Shown here: piece after piece, positions 9,601-18,367 of the stretch
Layout: each line of letters begins with the position of its first letter
Numbering within the stretch: the first letter of the stretch is position 1
NCBI GenBank assembly: GCA_900540805.1
Contig: UQHL01000009.1
Location: forward strand, 1-64,000
Length of the DNA stretch: 64,000 nt
Direction: 5' to 3'
DNA from: an uncultured Eubacteriales bacterium
GTDB taxonomy: Bacteria > Bacillota > Clostridia > Christensenellales > Borkfalkiaceae
Made by a program: the position numbers and the translations under genes
The notes under the pieces: generated by a model
Databases searched by the model: none
Told to the model about the DNA's origin: nothing
The model's input: the letters and a program-made list of their open reading frames with translations, nothing else

Positions 9601-9978
9601 AAATACGAAAGACACCCCCACTGCTCCGTCGAACGGACGCTTTTGTGCGTCTTTGAGGAAAGAAATCGTAAACGACTGACCTGCCGCCAGCTGATTGATC
9701 GTCAGATTCCATCTAAACGACGACATATCGGCGGGAAACGCCGTTCCCTCCGTACCGTAATACACGCAGCCGTCCGCCGTGTAGGGCATGGTTATATCCG
9801 TGAGGGCTATATCCTCCGAAGGCTGCGCCGTAACGCCCGAAGCGGGCTGGAAAAAGTCGCTGTCCTTTATCCCCGCCGAGTTCTCCGCACTCGCATACGC
9901 AAAATTCGGAGCGAAACTCGCCGCCGCCAGCGCGCACACGCATAAGAGACCGCATAAAAGAGTTTTTTTGTTTTTCAT
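6604..9978 (-). CDS. Giant cell-surface protein with Ig-like domain and C-terminal membrane anchor
   Basis: 1,124 residues; ATG 9978 follows TAAGGAGG at ideal spacing. A signal peptide (MKNKK then a hydrophobic core ending about YASA) is followed by a beta-rich region (about 40-270), a long Ala/Glu/Lys-rich helical stalk (about 280-740), a second beta-rich region (about 750-1000, LamG/concanavalin-like by eye), and one bacterial Ig-like domain (about 1005-1085, with YKKGEAFDKTGIKMTALLSDG). A Pro/Ala linker, a transmembrane helix and KAKKKKNDK end the chain. The architecture parallels its downstream neighbour, so the two are probably related surface adhesins or glycan binders. No catalytic motif was seen. 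Confidence 0.65.
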   Translation of the reverse strand: MKNKKTLLCGLLCVCALAAASFAPNFAYASAENSAGIKDSDFFQPASGVTAQPSEDIALTDITMPYTADGCVYYGTEGTAFPADMSSFRWNLTINQLAAGQSFTISFLKDAQKRPFDGAVGVSFVFEAFSEGVLRLYILDAADGSLLQEMIDTDSQWAYQKDGTFPEDYPKDPEAEEGHSHGMVGRLTCANAIGQTLQFVNMVDSASFGGTTNRPAVTTGNSLGTTVPGEIFTNRDMKINNLVLALSAGGQNGTTGPETELSFTVSTPADKKTVAYNSSVSGVKTSISAMVASSEKAAAGTLPADEYFAMKEEFAAVDVSALRPRDKFIQQKNLDKISGNLSLTAEKLAAVPGSVTAYSAALNELKNLADVTQTKIEAAKAAKKEYEQNSAFVKYLEGEKLEEVEALIAALDESLLLRGELHLQICVYEEKTAAFSAAPSSATPEQIYEAELSKQAISLSALDKLSAEDKTAFENRISACDKKVDEARRTNAYDVEAYKINLYKASVSELGADASAADFNRVYGERPELKLDDVMPSDREALEELLAAADKALGEKIVLLMEKWYSDYSAKTDFLDDLSSLTQKKIDEAESAAYAKEDFDALLEISDKIGYDISSVVENLEECDRKVKAAKVRILVTEYSAAAKGEITDLASMNFAYEKYLAVAEADTKLLSAEELAAFDSMKAEADSAYEEKALELIGAALEEFEASVAVEDLSAVEALRNAKAKRAAVPDLKYLIVEEDRGEFAGRYEAADEKLKAEPLYYVETTGTSWTASETEDGIRLDNKLGEQNNCDGLALIQDPLDIDGFDFAFDFTKIGRIWRGEVDGKYPQSIYVMNILNAAGKNKDEAQGFSVYFFLNQMDQIEVNVYAPNRDGNAVMLAQGVIEGVPVTAEPYQPITVRVRVEKKASNYTLWVNSLSLNIYYRDFINPAEDNPAYMPEFGVGDEIGENIFRGGKAYVSFVVFAESLTPEERESAITIRMIGDKTFGGYVPPVYTVSVELVSGPAKTEYKKGEAFDKTGIKMTALLSDGTTVEIPLDKIKVLGFTSTSKGTKNVTLSYTDDSGVTLTKVIKVTVVDDEAPAPAPAEGPNKGLIIGLSVGGGVVLVGAAVAIAFVLKAKKKKNDK

Positions 9979-9992
9979 ATATCCTCCTTACG

Positions 9993-10955
9993 TTATTTAT
10001 TTGCCTTTCCGGCAAGAAGCTTCATATTGTTTACGTCCATGCCCACGTCGAATGTCCCGGGGAGCTCCCAGCCTATATACATGCTCGTAATGCCGAGGTT
10101 TTCGTATTTCGTGTTTTTCAGAAACCCGCGGGACTGCGCAAGCTCGAAGGCATGACGTATCACGGGAAGCATATCGCGGGAAAGAATGTTGTGATTGCCC
10201 GGCTTGACGGGCATATCCAAAAAGGTATTCCCTGCGGGATTAAAGATAAACGCGCTGGTCGAATCCTCTTTTCCGCCGTCCTGCGCCGCAAATTCGGGCG
10301 AATAGTCGCTGCGATTGTCATAGATGGGAAGACCGAACCAAAAATAATCGGAAGGCTTCGTAATGTCGTTTATCGTGACGTACCAAAGGAACATCGACGA
10401 ATGGAGATCGGGATTGTATCCCGCACCGCACTGGTTTACCCCTTTCGTGAGCTGAAATTCCAGATAGAACGTCAAATAGTCGATATCTTTCAACATCGTG
10501 TATTGGGGGAACTGAGGAACCTCCAGGATAAAATGAATCCAGGGCTCGTTTTCCTTTCTCGGGCCGTCCGCATACACTCCGTCGGCCTCCGCGTTGCAAT
10601 TTAGCGTAAACGCGCCCGTGGAGCGGTTTACCTTAAGCTCCTTGCTACCGTCGCGGAACACGTCCATGCCGTCCTCTTGCGTATATACGGCATCTACCAG
10701 ATTTTTTTTGCAGCCCCACTGCCCGATTCTCCATATCGGCTCGAGACCTGTTTCTCCGTAGTCTATTTCGCCGATATGTCTTTGATTGTATTCGGGACGG
10801 CTGTCAAAGCCCGTAAGAATAAATCCCTGCTCGAAACAGTTATCCGGAAGAAGATTTTTTTCTCCGCCCGATGCTTCGCCGGGTTTTTCGGTATTCGTAC
10901 ACCCCATAAGCAGTAATAATATCCCAGACAAGAATACTGCCGCAAGTTTTCTCAT
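9993..10955 (-). CDS. Uncharacterised lipoprotein, paralogue of the upstream gene
   Basis: 320 residues. The signal peptide ends LLLMGC, giving a lipidated Cys near residue 19. The mature part shares several phrases with the adjacent upstream gene in the same order: WRIGQWGCK, TGAFTLNCN, PWIHFI, DYFWFGLPIYDNRS and YIGWELPGTFD. I do not recognise a named family; the pattern is of a beta-rich extracellular domain and has no obvious catalytic signature. Its position just after the two permease genes of a sugar importer suggests an accessory glycan-binding or presenting lipoprotein. That role is inference. Confidence 0.6.
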   Translation of the reverse strand: MRKLAAVFLSGILLLLMGCTNTEKPGEASGGEKNLLPDNCFEQGFILTGFDSRPEYNQRHIGEIDYGETGLEPIWRIGQWGCKKNLVDAVYTQEDGMDVFRDGSKELKVNRSTGAFTLNCNAEADGVYADGPRKENEPWIHFILEVPQFPQYTMLKDIDYLTFYLEFQLTKGVNQCGAGYNPDLHSSMFLWYVTINDITKPSDYFWFGLPIYDNRSDYSPEFAAQDGGKEDSTSAFIFNPAGNTFLDMPVKPGNHNILSRDMLPVIRHAFELAQSRGFLKNTKYENLGITSMYIGWELPGTFDVGMDVNNMKLLAGKANK

Positions 10956-11008
10956 TCTGAACTCTCCTTTCTCATTTTTTTATCCCCGGCTGTCGCCGTC
11001 GGCGGGAT

Positions 11009-12031
11009 TCATATTTTATTGTAAAGCAAACTGTTTTTGTAAATGGTGGCCCCGCAGTTAAACGTCCCCGGAACTTCCCAGCCGATATAAAACTGATTGA
11101 TGCACAAATCGTCCATAGTGGTGTTGAGCAGAAGCGGGAAATCGCTGTTTTTGTTCTCGTCGAGCTGCTGAATTGTCGTCAGAGCCTTTTCGAGATAAGG
11201 AATGAGATCGAGGGTGATATGGTATCTCTTTCCTACCTCCACGCCCTCCTCCGTCAGATAACCGTCGCTGGGCGCCATGTAGATAAAGGTATTCGACTTA
11301 TCTTCTTTGCCGTAATCGAGAAACGCGCTTTCCTTAAACGTCTTCCACGATTCGTCCGAAAGGCTTCTTCCGTCGTACAGGGGAATGTTCATCCAGAAAT
11401 ACTGATTGTAATCGAACGAATCGGGATTGCAGTTTTTGACGACGAACACCCATTGGAAAAGAGCGGTGTGCAGATCCATGTTGAAATCCGCTTCGCTCAT
11501 CAGATTTTCGCAATACGGAATGGAAAAATCCAGATCCATCCAAATATTTTCCATTTCGGAAATTCTCGAGATATCCGAAACGTTCTGGATCGTGATAAAG
11601 TGCAGCCAATCCGCTCCGTAGGGCTTAGGCACGGGATATTCTTTCTGCGTGTTGCAATTTAAGCTGTATTGGCCTGTTTTCGGATTTACGATAAATTCTT
11701 TGGTATCGTCTTTCAGTATGTAATTGTCTCCGTCCTGCGATTCTTCGCCCGTGTCCGCAAGGCCGAATTTCGTACCCCACTGTCCGAGCTTCCAAAGGCT
11801 GACGGCGTCGGAGGGAACGCTGTCGAGATAACGGAACTGATAGGTGACTTTCCCCAGATCCTCTATGGAAACTGTGCCGAGCACATCCACCCCGTTTTGC
11901 ATATTTCTGTCCAGTATGACCTCCGTACCGGGCAATTCCTCTTGGGGTTCCGGCTTAGAACAGCCGGCGGCAAACGCCAAAACGCCGATGAGGGCCAGCG
12001 AACAGAAACGGAAAATTTTCTTTTCTTTCAT
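11009..12031 (-). CDS. Uncharacterised lipoprotein, paralogue of the downstream gene
   Basis: 340 residues with a lipoprotein signal ending FAAGC (Cys near residue 24). It is a diverged tandem duplicate of the next gene: matching phrases include WKLGQWGTK, TGQYSLNCN, DWLHFI, QYFWMNIPLYDGRS and YIGWEVPGTFN. It begins 18 bases after the second permease stop and so belongs to the importer operon. Function unknown; the likely role is surface recognition of the same glycan with a different specificity. Confidence 0.6.
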   Translation of the reverse strand: MKEKKIFRFCSLALIGVLAFAAGCSKPEPQEELPGTEVILDRNMQNGVDVLGTVSIEDLGKVTYQFRYLDSVPSDAVSLWKLGQWGTKFGLADTGEESQDGDNYILKDDTKEFIVNPKTGQYSLNCNTQKEYPVPKPYGADWLHFITIQNVSDISRISEMENIWMDLDFSIPYCENLMSEADFNMDLHTALFQWVFVVKNCNPDSFDYNQYFWMNIPLYDGRSLSDESWKTFKESAFLDYGKEDKSNTFIYMAPSDGYLTEEGVEVGKRYHITLDLIPYLEKALTTIQQLDENKNSDFPLLLNTTMDDLCINQFYIGWEVPGTFNCGATIYKNSLLYNKI

Positions 12032-12049
12032 TGTGATTTCTCCTTTCGG

Positions 12050-12934
12050 TTACATTTTGAACGCACCGCTGGTAAGACCGCGGATAAATTGTTTCGACGC
12101 CGCAAAGAAAATGAGCAGAAGCGGAATACTGACGATCACATACCCCGCAAAAGGTACGCCGAGGCTGAGATAATTGTTATAATACGATTCGGTGAACGGC
12201 GCCAGGCCGACAGTGATCGTGTGCATCGCTTCGTCCTGCAAAATCAGCTGCGGCCACAGCAGATCGTTCCAGGCCGCCAACACCTGCGTAATGGCAAGCG
12301 TAGCCAAAATGGGAACGGACAGAGGAAGGGCTATGGTAAGATACTGTCTGAATTTCGAGGCGCCGTCCAGCTCCGCCGCCTCGAACAGATCTTTGGGCAG
12401 GCCTGAAAAGAAAGTTTTAAGCAGAAATATTCCCATAGGCACCGCGCCCGTAATGGCGGGCAGGATAACGCCGAGATAGGAATTTTTCATATTAAACGCA
12501 ATCATGACCATCTGATACTGCGGAATGAGCGTAAGCATCCCCGGTACCATCATGAAAGAGAGAATGATGATGAAAATTACGTTTTTGAAAGGAAAATTGT
12601 ATCTGATAAACGCGTAGGACGCCATCGAACACACGGCAAGCACGCCGAAAGTCTGGCCTATCGCTATAATCACGGTATTAAGAATATAATCCTTGACGAA
12701 CAACCAGGCCAATTTGTAATTTTCCATAAAAAACGGAAACGAAAGAGAAAAGGGAGAAGAGATTTCCTGGTCGGGAGATTTGAAACTTTTTATGACGAGA
12801 AACCAAATGGGCAGCGCCACGAAAAACAGAAACAGCAAAATGACAAAATGCACGCAAACCTGCCGTATCACTGCGTCTCGCTTCGCCCTTTTATTTTCTT
12901 TGAGGCCGTTCTGGTAAGGTTCCGCACGCTCCAT
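12050..12934 (-). CDS. ABC sugar transporter permease, MalG/AraQ type
   Basis: 294 residues with six predicted membrane helices after a basic cytosolic N-terminus. The EAA loop that contacts the ATPase is EAAELDGASKFRQYL followed by IALPLSVP, typical of carbohydrate-uptake permeases of the MalG class. ATG 12934 overlaps the stop of the preceding permease as TGATG and has GGAGG seven bases upstream. It should form the membrane channel with the next-listed permease and the binding lipoprotein. No ATPase gene is nearby, so a shared MsmX-like ATPase elsewhere is expected. Confidence 0.9.
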   Translation of the reverse strand: MERAEPYQNGLKENKRAKRDAVIRQVCVHFVILLFLFFVALPIWFLVIKSFKSPDQEISSPFSLSFPFFMENYKLAWLFVKDYILNTVIIAIGQTFGVLAVCSMASYAFIRYNFPFKNVIFIIILSFMMVPGMLTLIPQYQMVMIAFNMKNSYLGVILPAITGAVPMGIFLLKTFFSGLPKDLFEAAELDGASKFRQYLTIALPLSVPILATLAITQVLAAWNDLLWPQLILQDEAMHTITVGLAPFTESYYNNYLSLGVPFAGYVIVSIPLLLIFFAASKQFIRGLTSGAFKM

Positions 12935-13824
12935 CACATAACCTCCTCTGTCGATTTCATAAACTTGTTGTTGATGATGGTGACGATCAGCGTAACGACG
13001 AATAGGAAAAATCCGATCGCGGCGGCATACCCGAATTCACTGCCGAAAAACGCCCTGTCGTACATATAGTATCCGGGAACGGTGGTCGCGTAATTCGGCC
13101 CGCCTTTCGTAAACGCCAGCTGCATGGAGAAGCTCTGCATTGCGCCGATAATCCCCATCATGACGAAATATTTTATCTGGCTTTTCAACAGCGGCAGATC
13201 GATATAGAAAACGCGTTTCCATGCGGTGATTCCGTCGAGGTCGAGCGCTTCGTAAACGGATTCGGAAATATTGTTGAGTCCCGCCAGATAAATCAGGAAG
13301 GACGTTCCCGCCGCCCACGGGAAGCCGGTAAGCACCATGGAAAGCAGCGCGAGATTTTCGTCAAAATACCACCCTTTCGCGCTCGCCCCGAAAAGGCTGC
13401 CCAGAATGCTGTTCACCAATCCGCTCGGGAAAGGATTGAACACGATTTTCGTCCAGATAAGCATATTCACCATGCCGGGTACCAGCGTGGGAATAACGAA
13501 AATAAAGCGATAAGCGTTGCTCCATTTTTCGCTCTTCAGGTTGTGCAGCAGCTCCGCAAGCACGAGGGGGGCGAGATTTCCCAATACAAGCCCCGTACTC
13601 ATCAGAATCAACAGATTACCGCACGATTTCCAGAAAATTTTATCGGAAAATAATCTTTTGAAATTATCGATCCCGATAAACTCGACGTTTACCAGATCCC
13701 ATTCCGTAAACGAATGAAGAAGAGCGGACAAAGCGGGATATACGCTGAACACGCAAATCAGCAAAAAAGCGGGAAGTATCCAAAAATAACCGAATAGATC
13801 GCTTTTTTTATAACTTTTCAACAT
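12934..13824 (-). CDS. ABC sugar transporter permease, MalF/UgpA type
   Basis: 296 residues with six membrane helices. The EAA-type loop is YEALDLDGITAWKRVFY followed by DLPLL, as in MalF-class sugar permeases; the first residues of the motif are slightly degenerate. The gene starts 16 bases after the binding-protein stop and its stop overlaps the next permease start, so the two subunits are translationally coupled. With its neighbours it imports an oligosaccharide handled by the GH38 and GH106-like enzymes encoded upstream; the exact sugar is unknown. Confidence 0.9.
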   Translation of the reverse strand: MLKSYKKSDLFGYFWILPAFLLICVFSVYPALSALLHSFTEWDLVNVEFIGIDNFKRLFSDKIFWKSCGNLLILMSTGLVLGNLAPLVLAELLHNLKSEKWSNAYRFIFVIPTLVPGMVNMLIWTKIVFNPFPSGLVNSILGSLFGASAKGWYFDENLALLSMVLTGFPWAAGTSFLIYLAGLNNISESVYEALDLDGITAWKRVFYIDLPLLKSQIKYFVMMGIIGAMQSFSMQLAFTKGGPNYATTVPGYYMYDRAFFGSEFGYAAAIGFFLFVVTLIVTIINNKFMKSTEEVM

Positions 13825-13840
13825 TACTTTGCTCCTTTAT

Positions 13841-15367
13841 TCAGGAAAGCGAACTCCAACCATCAACGTCCCAGGCGCCGCTCTGCTTATTTTTTTCTAT
13901 CTGAGAATCCCTTGAAGAAAGGAACTGGCTGTTGATCGACTTCGCCACCTCGGCAACGGGCGTCCCCTTGAAAAGGTTCCCGCTCTGAACGACGAAATTG
14001 CTCCAGCAGTCGAAGCCCATGATCCCCCAGGAATTGAACACGTGAAATTCAAAGAAATCGTTCTCCACGTCCTCGTTGAACTGCGCGATCAGATCGGCGA
14101 ACAGCGGGTTCATGTCCGCGGAAGCGGCCGCTTCGGTATCGAGAGGAATCGCGTAACCGAGCTTGTTGACCATTTTGACGTTATTCTGAGGCGCGGTGAC
14201 GAATTGCAGGAAATCGACGCAGGCTTCCACCGTCCCTTTCTTCATCGCGGCATTCGTGATCCACCAGCCCGTTCCGATACCGGAAATGCCGCGGCGCACG
14301 CCCCTTTCGTCGATCGTCACGCCCGCCACGCCCGAGTATTCGTCGATGTCGCTCTGCGTCAGCACGGGATAGCCCATGACGCCCAGCTTTTCAACTTTCT
14401 TTTGCTGCTGCACCTGCACCATGCTCTTTCCGAGACAGGAAACCATAGCCACCTTGCCGTTCATGAACTCGGTGACGGCAGTGTTTCCTTTCGAGCCCTC
14501 GGGCGTATGCAGCTGCGCGCGCTTCATAAGGTTGAGATAGGCTTCATATCTCGCGTCCACGTTGGAGCCGTTCATGATTTTGTACTTTCCGAGATACGAG
14601 GCGCGGCAAAGCTCTTCCGTATCGACGATTCCGTTTTTGCGGATAACGTCGTATTCGTCCGCCAGGCTTCCGTAAAGGCTGCTTTCCAGCACGATGTCGT
14701 ACCAATTATCGACCATGGAATAAGGAATTATTTCCAGCCCGTTGGAATCGGAATACGCCTGTATTTTATCCTGCGCCTCAACAAACTCGCCGTAAGTCTT
14801 TATGGGAAGCTCGACGCCCGCGGCGGTCAGGATTTCCTCGTTGTACATGACCCCCGCGACGTTGCGGTCGATCCCCACGGAATAAAAATTCCCGTTGGGG
14901 GCGCGGGAGGCTTCCAGCTCCTGCGGATCGTACAAATCCGCCCATTTTTCGTTGCCTTCCGCGTATTTGTTGGGGCCTTGCAGATAATCGGTCATATCGA
15001 CGAAATAGTTCTTTTCCATATCTTCCGCAATCGTCGTCCCCGTCTGATAAATAATGTCGGGGCCGCTGGAGGTGGAAAGGTAGCCGAGAATGGTGTCGCG
15101 GTTACCGTTCATGGAATTGCGGTTGATTTTGATTTCGTAGGTATCGTTTGCGTCGCTCCATTCTTTTGCGAGAAGCTCCAGCTGATTGTACGGATTGGGA
15201 TTGGCGGGAGAGGGCGTCATGCTGATGGAACTGTTGTAATTTCCAGCCACGCCGCCGCCGTCCACCACGATCTGGATTTTATTCCCCGATCCCGATTTTC
15301 CGCAGCCCGCAAGCGCGCTCGTTGCCAGGAGCGCAGTTGTCAAGAGAATAGCGAAACTCTTTTTCAT
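13841..15367 (-). CDS. Sugar ABC transporter substrate-binding lipoprotein (family 1)
   Basis: 508 residues. The lipoprotein signal ends LAGC (Cys near residue 22), followed by a Gly/Ser linker. The body has the family-1 pattern: IKINRNSMNGNRDTILGYLS, GPDIIYQTGTT, YFVDMTDYL, MYNEEILTAAGVELP and a late Trp-rich region with WGIMGFDCW. It is longer than a typical 420-residue binding protein, as is common for gut clostridial oligosaccharide binders. It is the extracellular receptor for the two permeases encoded directly downstream. The preceding gene is the GH106-like hydrolase, with a 16-base gap. Confidence 0.88.
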   Translation of the reverse strand: MKKSFAILLTTALLATSALAGCGKSGSGNKIQIVVDGGGVAGNYNSSISMTPSPANPNPYNQLELLAKEWSDANDTYEIKINRNSMNGNRDTILGYLSTSSGPDIIYQTGTTIAEDMEKNYFVDMTDYLQGPNKYAEGNEKWADLYDPQELEASRAPNGNFYSVGIDRNVAGVMYNEEILTAAGVELPIKTYGEFVEAQDKIQAYSDSNGLEIIPYSMVDNWYDIVLESSLYGSLADEYDVIRKNGIVDTEELCRASYLGKYKIMNGSNVDARYEAYLNLMKRAQLHTPEGSKGNTAVTEFMNGKVAMVSCLGKSMVQVQQQKKVEKLGVMGYPVLTQSDIDEYSGVAGVTIDERGVRRGISGIGTGWWITNAAMKKGTVEACVDFLQFVTAPQNNVKMVNKLGYAIPLDTEAAASADMNPLFADLIAQFNEDVENDFFEFHVFNSWGIMGFDCWSNFVVQSGNLFKGTPVAEVAKSINSQFLSSRDSQIEKNKQSGAWDVDGWSSLS

Positions 15368-15383
15368 AATTGTTTCCTCCGAA

Positions 15384-18359
15384 TTATTTTTTATTTATAT
15401 AAATTACTTTTTCAAGCCCGAAACGGACAAAACCGTACCTGTCCGTCCATACGGCGTCGGGAGCCTCCGCGCTGGACAAATCCTCTATCGCTCCGTTCCC
15501 GTACTCACCCGTAAAGGTATGCACGCCCGTGTATTCCACCTCGCCCTTGAAGTGGTGGTGAGGCCCCAGCATATTTCGCAAGGTCCCCGCAAGCTCCAGC
15601 GCGACGAGGTTTGTTCCTTCCGAGAGATATTCGGTGATTTCCAGAGGCTCTCCCCGCAAAAATACCGTTCCCGCGAATCTTCCGTTTACGGACACGCCGC
15701 AGCACGCTCCGTACCCTTCCGCCGAAATAAACGACCTGCCGTCTTCTTTTTCCAACGTCGTCTCGTATTTTGCGTTTCCGGCGTAAAACCACTTGCCCCG
15801 GAAAGTGAGGTCGCCCGGCGAACGATTCTCCCGAACGGGAACCAGCCTGAAATTTCCCTCCGCGGTAACGCAGTTTATCTTCTGCGTCGTCTTTCCGAGC
15901 GGCTCTGTATCAAAATCGCCCAAAATATAAACGCTTTCGATTTCCACGGGATAGCTGAATTTATTTCTTACGGCGTCGTGTACTTCGCCAAGCTCGTAGC
16001 CGAGATGCAAAGCGGGAATTTCGTATTCGATTTCCGCGATATTCTCGCCCGTTTGCACCAAATCGGTGATTTCGTATTTTTTGAAATCCCGGTCTCGGTA
16101 ATATTCTTCCGTATCCACATTCAGCGAAACGCCGTTGACGAGTATCTTCTTCGCGTTTTTCGTCTCCCCGACGAGAAACAGTCTGTTTCCCGCACATTCG
16201 CAGTCGAACGCATACTTGACGCGCACTTTCGCCCCGTCGTGCTTTTCCGCTTCGCGGTAAACCTCGTCGTGTATCTTTACCGTGGGAAGCGGCTCCGAGT
16301 AAGGCGCCCCGCCCACGGAATACCGCGCGTAATCCAGGGTGAGAAGATTGTCCTCCGTCTCCGTCAGAGAAAAAGGCAATTCCCTGCGCGAGCGGATTTC
16401 GCATTTCCTATCGTCCGCATTTTCCGAAGCCCCGACGGCGCGGACGAAACGGATATACCGCGCCTGCAGGGCAGACAGCTCGCAGCAGCAGAAAGTTTCG
16501 TTTCCGTCCCCGAAGGAGGACAGCGGCGATTCTTTTCCCGTGAAGGGATCGAAGAGATAAAATTTCCCGCTCCCGCGGACGCAGACGGTCGTTTTCAGAT
16601 CCCCGTGCGACGAGGGATTGAACACCTCGATGCGCCTGTCGCCGCCCTCGTTGCGCACGCCGAGAATAACGTCTTCGACGAGCCTGTTTTCGTAATCTCT
16701 CACGCATACGTCGCGGACGAGGCCTATGGAAACGAAATAGCTTCCGAGGATTCCGCGCCGCTGCTGAATGAGCGTCGCAGACAGAGCGCCGAAAACTTTT
16801 TCCGGCTCCGCAACGAGCTTCCCGTCCACGCGCTCGGGCAATTTTGTCATGCACACGACGCGCCCGCCGCCCGCCGCGAATTTCTTCAGCAAAGCTACCG
16901 TGGAGGAAGAAATATTATCGAGCTCGGGCAGAACGACCAGCGAATAGCGCCCCGCGCCTATACTTAAAATCCCTCCTTCCGCTTTTCCGTGCCTTTCCAT
17001 AATCGTTTCGTCGCCGATGTCGTAAGGAATCTGCAAGGCGACCAGGTCCTCCGCCAATCTCCTGTAACGCGCGGAGGCGCTTCTTTGTTTCAGGGAAAAA
17101 ATCGGTTCTTCGAGCGCGCCGTTTATTGCGGAAATCAATAAAACGTCTGCGCTCGCCTCTCCCCCCGCGACAAATTCGGATACGTTCGCGATATATTCGT
17201 TTAAGCAAGAAAAATATTTCCACCACGGCTGCTGGGAGGAAAGAAAAACCGGATAATCCCTCTTTCTCACGCCGCCGAGACGGTGCATAGAAATGGACAT
17301 GCAGGGCATGTTTACGCCGAAAACCGCGTGATAGTTCCAGATTGCCGCAAGCTCCCGAAAGCTTACGCCGTTTCCCGTACAAGCGAATACCTCGGAGAGA
17401 ATACGGGGGCGCTCAAACTGATTGGCGACGCTCGACGCCTGTTTGAAAAGCAGCAGGGGATTCTTTCGTCTTCCCAGGTAATCCACCCCGAGCTGGCGCA
17501 TATATTCGTAATGCGGCATGACGCCCGTATTAGAGGCCGCCTGAACGCATAACCCCTCTTCCCCTGCGAAATGTCCCGTAAAAATCAATCCGTTTGCTTC
17601 GCACCAACGCGAAATGCGTTCCGTGTAATTATGTACAAACAAATCCCGCACGACGGAATAGTACCGATAGCGGTATTCCCGATACGCCTCGCCGTTTTCC
17701 TCGAAGAGCAGATACAGTCCGTCCAATACGTCCGAGCCGTATTTTTTTCGGTAAGCTTCGGGAATTTCGTTGCTCCATACCAGCGAAGAAACGTGAATCT
17801 GCGGTTCGTCCGTAAAAATCCCTTTAATCGTTTTTCCGAATTCCGAGGAAAATTCTTTTTTATAAACTTCGTGCGTACATTCGATAAACGCGTCCGTCAC
17901 CCTCGGGTTGAGAAGATCCACGTAATGCTCGTCCGCGCGGTAACAAACGACAAACTCCGCGCCCTCTTTTTCGCAGCGCTTATAGGCTCCGTTTTCCTTT
18001 CGGTAAGCCGCGAGAACGCACATTCCGCCCTCTTCGCCCGGCAGTGTTTTGCAAAGAAATTTTTGCAGATAGTCCTCTCCCAGCGCGCAAACCTTTCCGC
18101 CGGCAAATCCGCTCGGCCAGCCCTGTTCGTCGTAAATCCAAACGTCCAGGCCGTATTTTTTACATTCCGCGACGGAGGTTTCAAACGCGCGGATCCATTC
18201 TTTCCCCAGATATTCCACGGAAAGTCCCGCGCGGGCGTGCAGATGAAGCCCACCTATGCCGCTGCGGGCAAATTCACCGATTTCCCGACGTATGTCCCCG
18301 TCGGTCATTCTGCCGTTCCACGCCCAGAAAACGGTCGGCTTAAAATTTGTATTGTTCAT
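15384..18359 (-). CDS. Cytosolic glycoside hydrolase, GH106-like (alpha-L-rhamnosidase-related)
   Basis: 991 residues. ATG 18359 is chosen over ATG 18362 because AAAGG lies at workable spacing; no signal peptide is present, so it should act in the cytosol. The N-terminal TIM-barrel region has VFWAWNGRMTDGDI (10-23), SGIGGLHLHA (33-42), WIYDEQGWPSGFAGG (74-88) and TDEP (183-186), a set typical of large rhamnosidase-related enzymes and of uncharacterised hydrolases near GH106. The C-terminal third is beta-sandwich, with a galactose-binding-like jelly roll around 820-960. Acidic residues in the DEQ and TDEP motifs are candidate catalytic groups. Substrate could be a rhamnoside or another terminal sugar imported by the neighbouring transporter. 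Confidence 0.7.
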   Translation of the reverse strand: MNNTNFKPTVFWAWNGRMTDGDIRREIGEFARSGIGGLHLHARAGLSVEYLGKEWIRAFETSVAECKKYGLDVWIYDEQGWPSGFAGGKVCALGEDYLQKFLCKTLPGEEGGMCVLAAYRKENGAYKRCEKEGAEFVVCYRADEHYVDLLNPRVTDAFIECTHEVYKKEFSSEFGKTIKGIFTDEPQIHVSSLVWSNEIPEAYRKKYGSDVLDGLYLLFEENGEAYREYRYRYYSVVRDLFVHNYTERISRWCEANGLIFTGHFAGEEGLCVQAASNTGVMPHYEYMRQLGVDYLGRRKNPLLLFKQASSVANQFERPRILSEVFACTGNGVSFRELAAIWNYHAVFGVNMPCMSISMHRLGGVRKRDYPVFLSSQQPWWKYFSCLNEYIANVSEFVAGGEASADVLLISAINGALEEPIFSLKQRSASARYRRLAEDLVALQIPYDIGDETIMERHGKAEGGILSIGAGRYSLVVLPELDNISSSTVALLKKFAAGGGRVVCMTKLPERVDGKLVAEPEKVFGALSATLIQQRRGILGSYFVSIGLVRDVCVRDYENRLVEDVILGVRNEGGDRRIEVFNPSSHGDLKTTVCVRGSGKFYLFDPFTGKESPLSSFGDGNETFCCCELSALQARYIRFVRAVGASENADDRKCEIRSRRELPFSLTETEDNLLTLDYARYSVGGAPYSEPLPTVKIHDEVYREAEKHDGAKVRVKYAFDCECAGNRLFLVGETKNAKKILVNGVSLNVDTEEYYRDRDFKKYEITDLVQTGENIAEIEYEIPALHLGYELGEVHDAVRNKFSYPVEIESVYILGDFDTEPLGKTTQKINCVTAEGNFRLVPVRENRSPGDLTFRGKWFYAGNAKYETTLEKEDGRSFISAEGYGACCGVSVNGRFAGTVFLRGEPLEITEYLSEGTNLVALELAGTLRNMLGPHHHFKGEVEYTGVHTFTGEYGNGAIEDLSSAEAPDAVWTDRYGFVRFGLEKVIYINKK

Positions 18360-18367
18360 CATATCCT

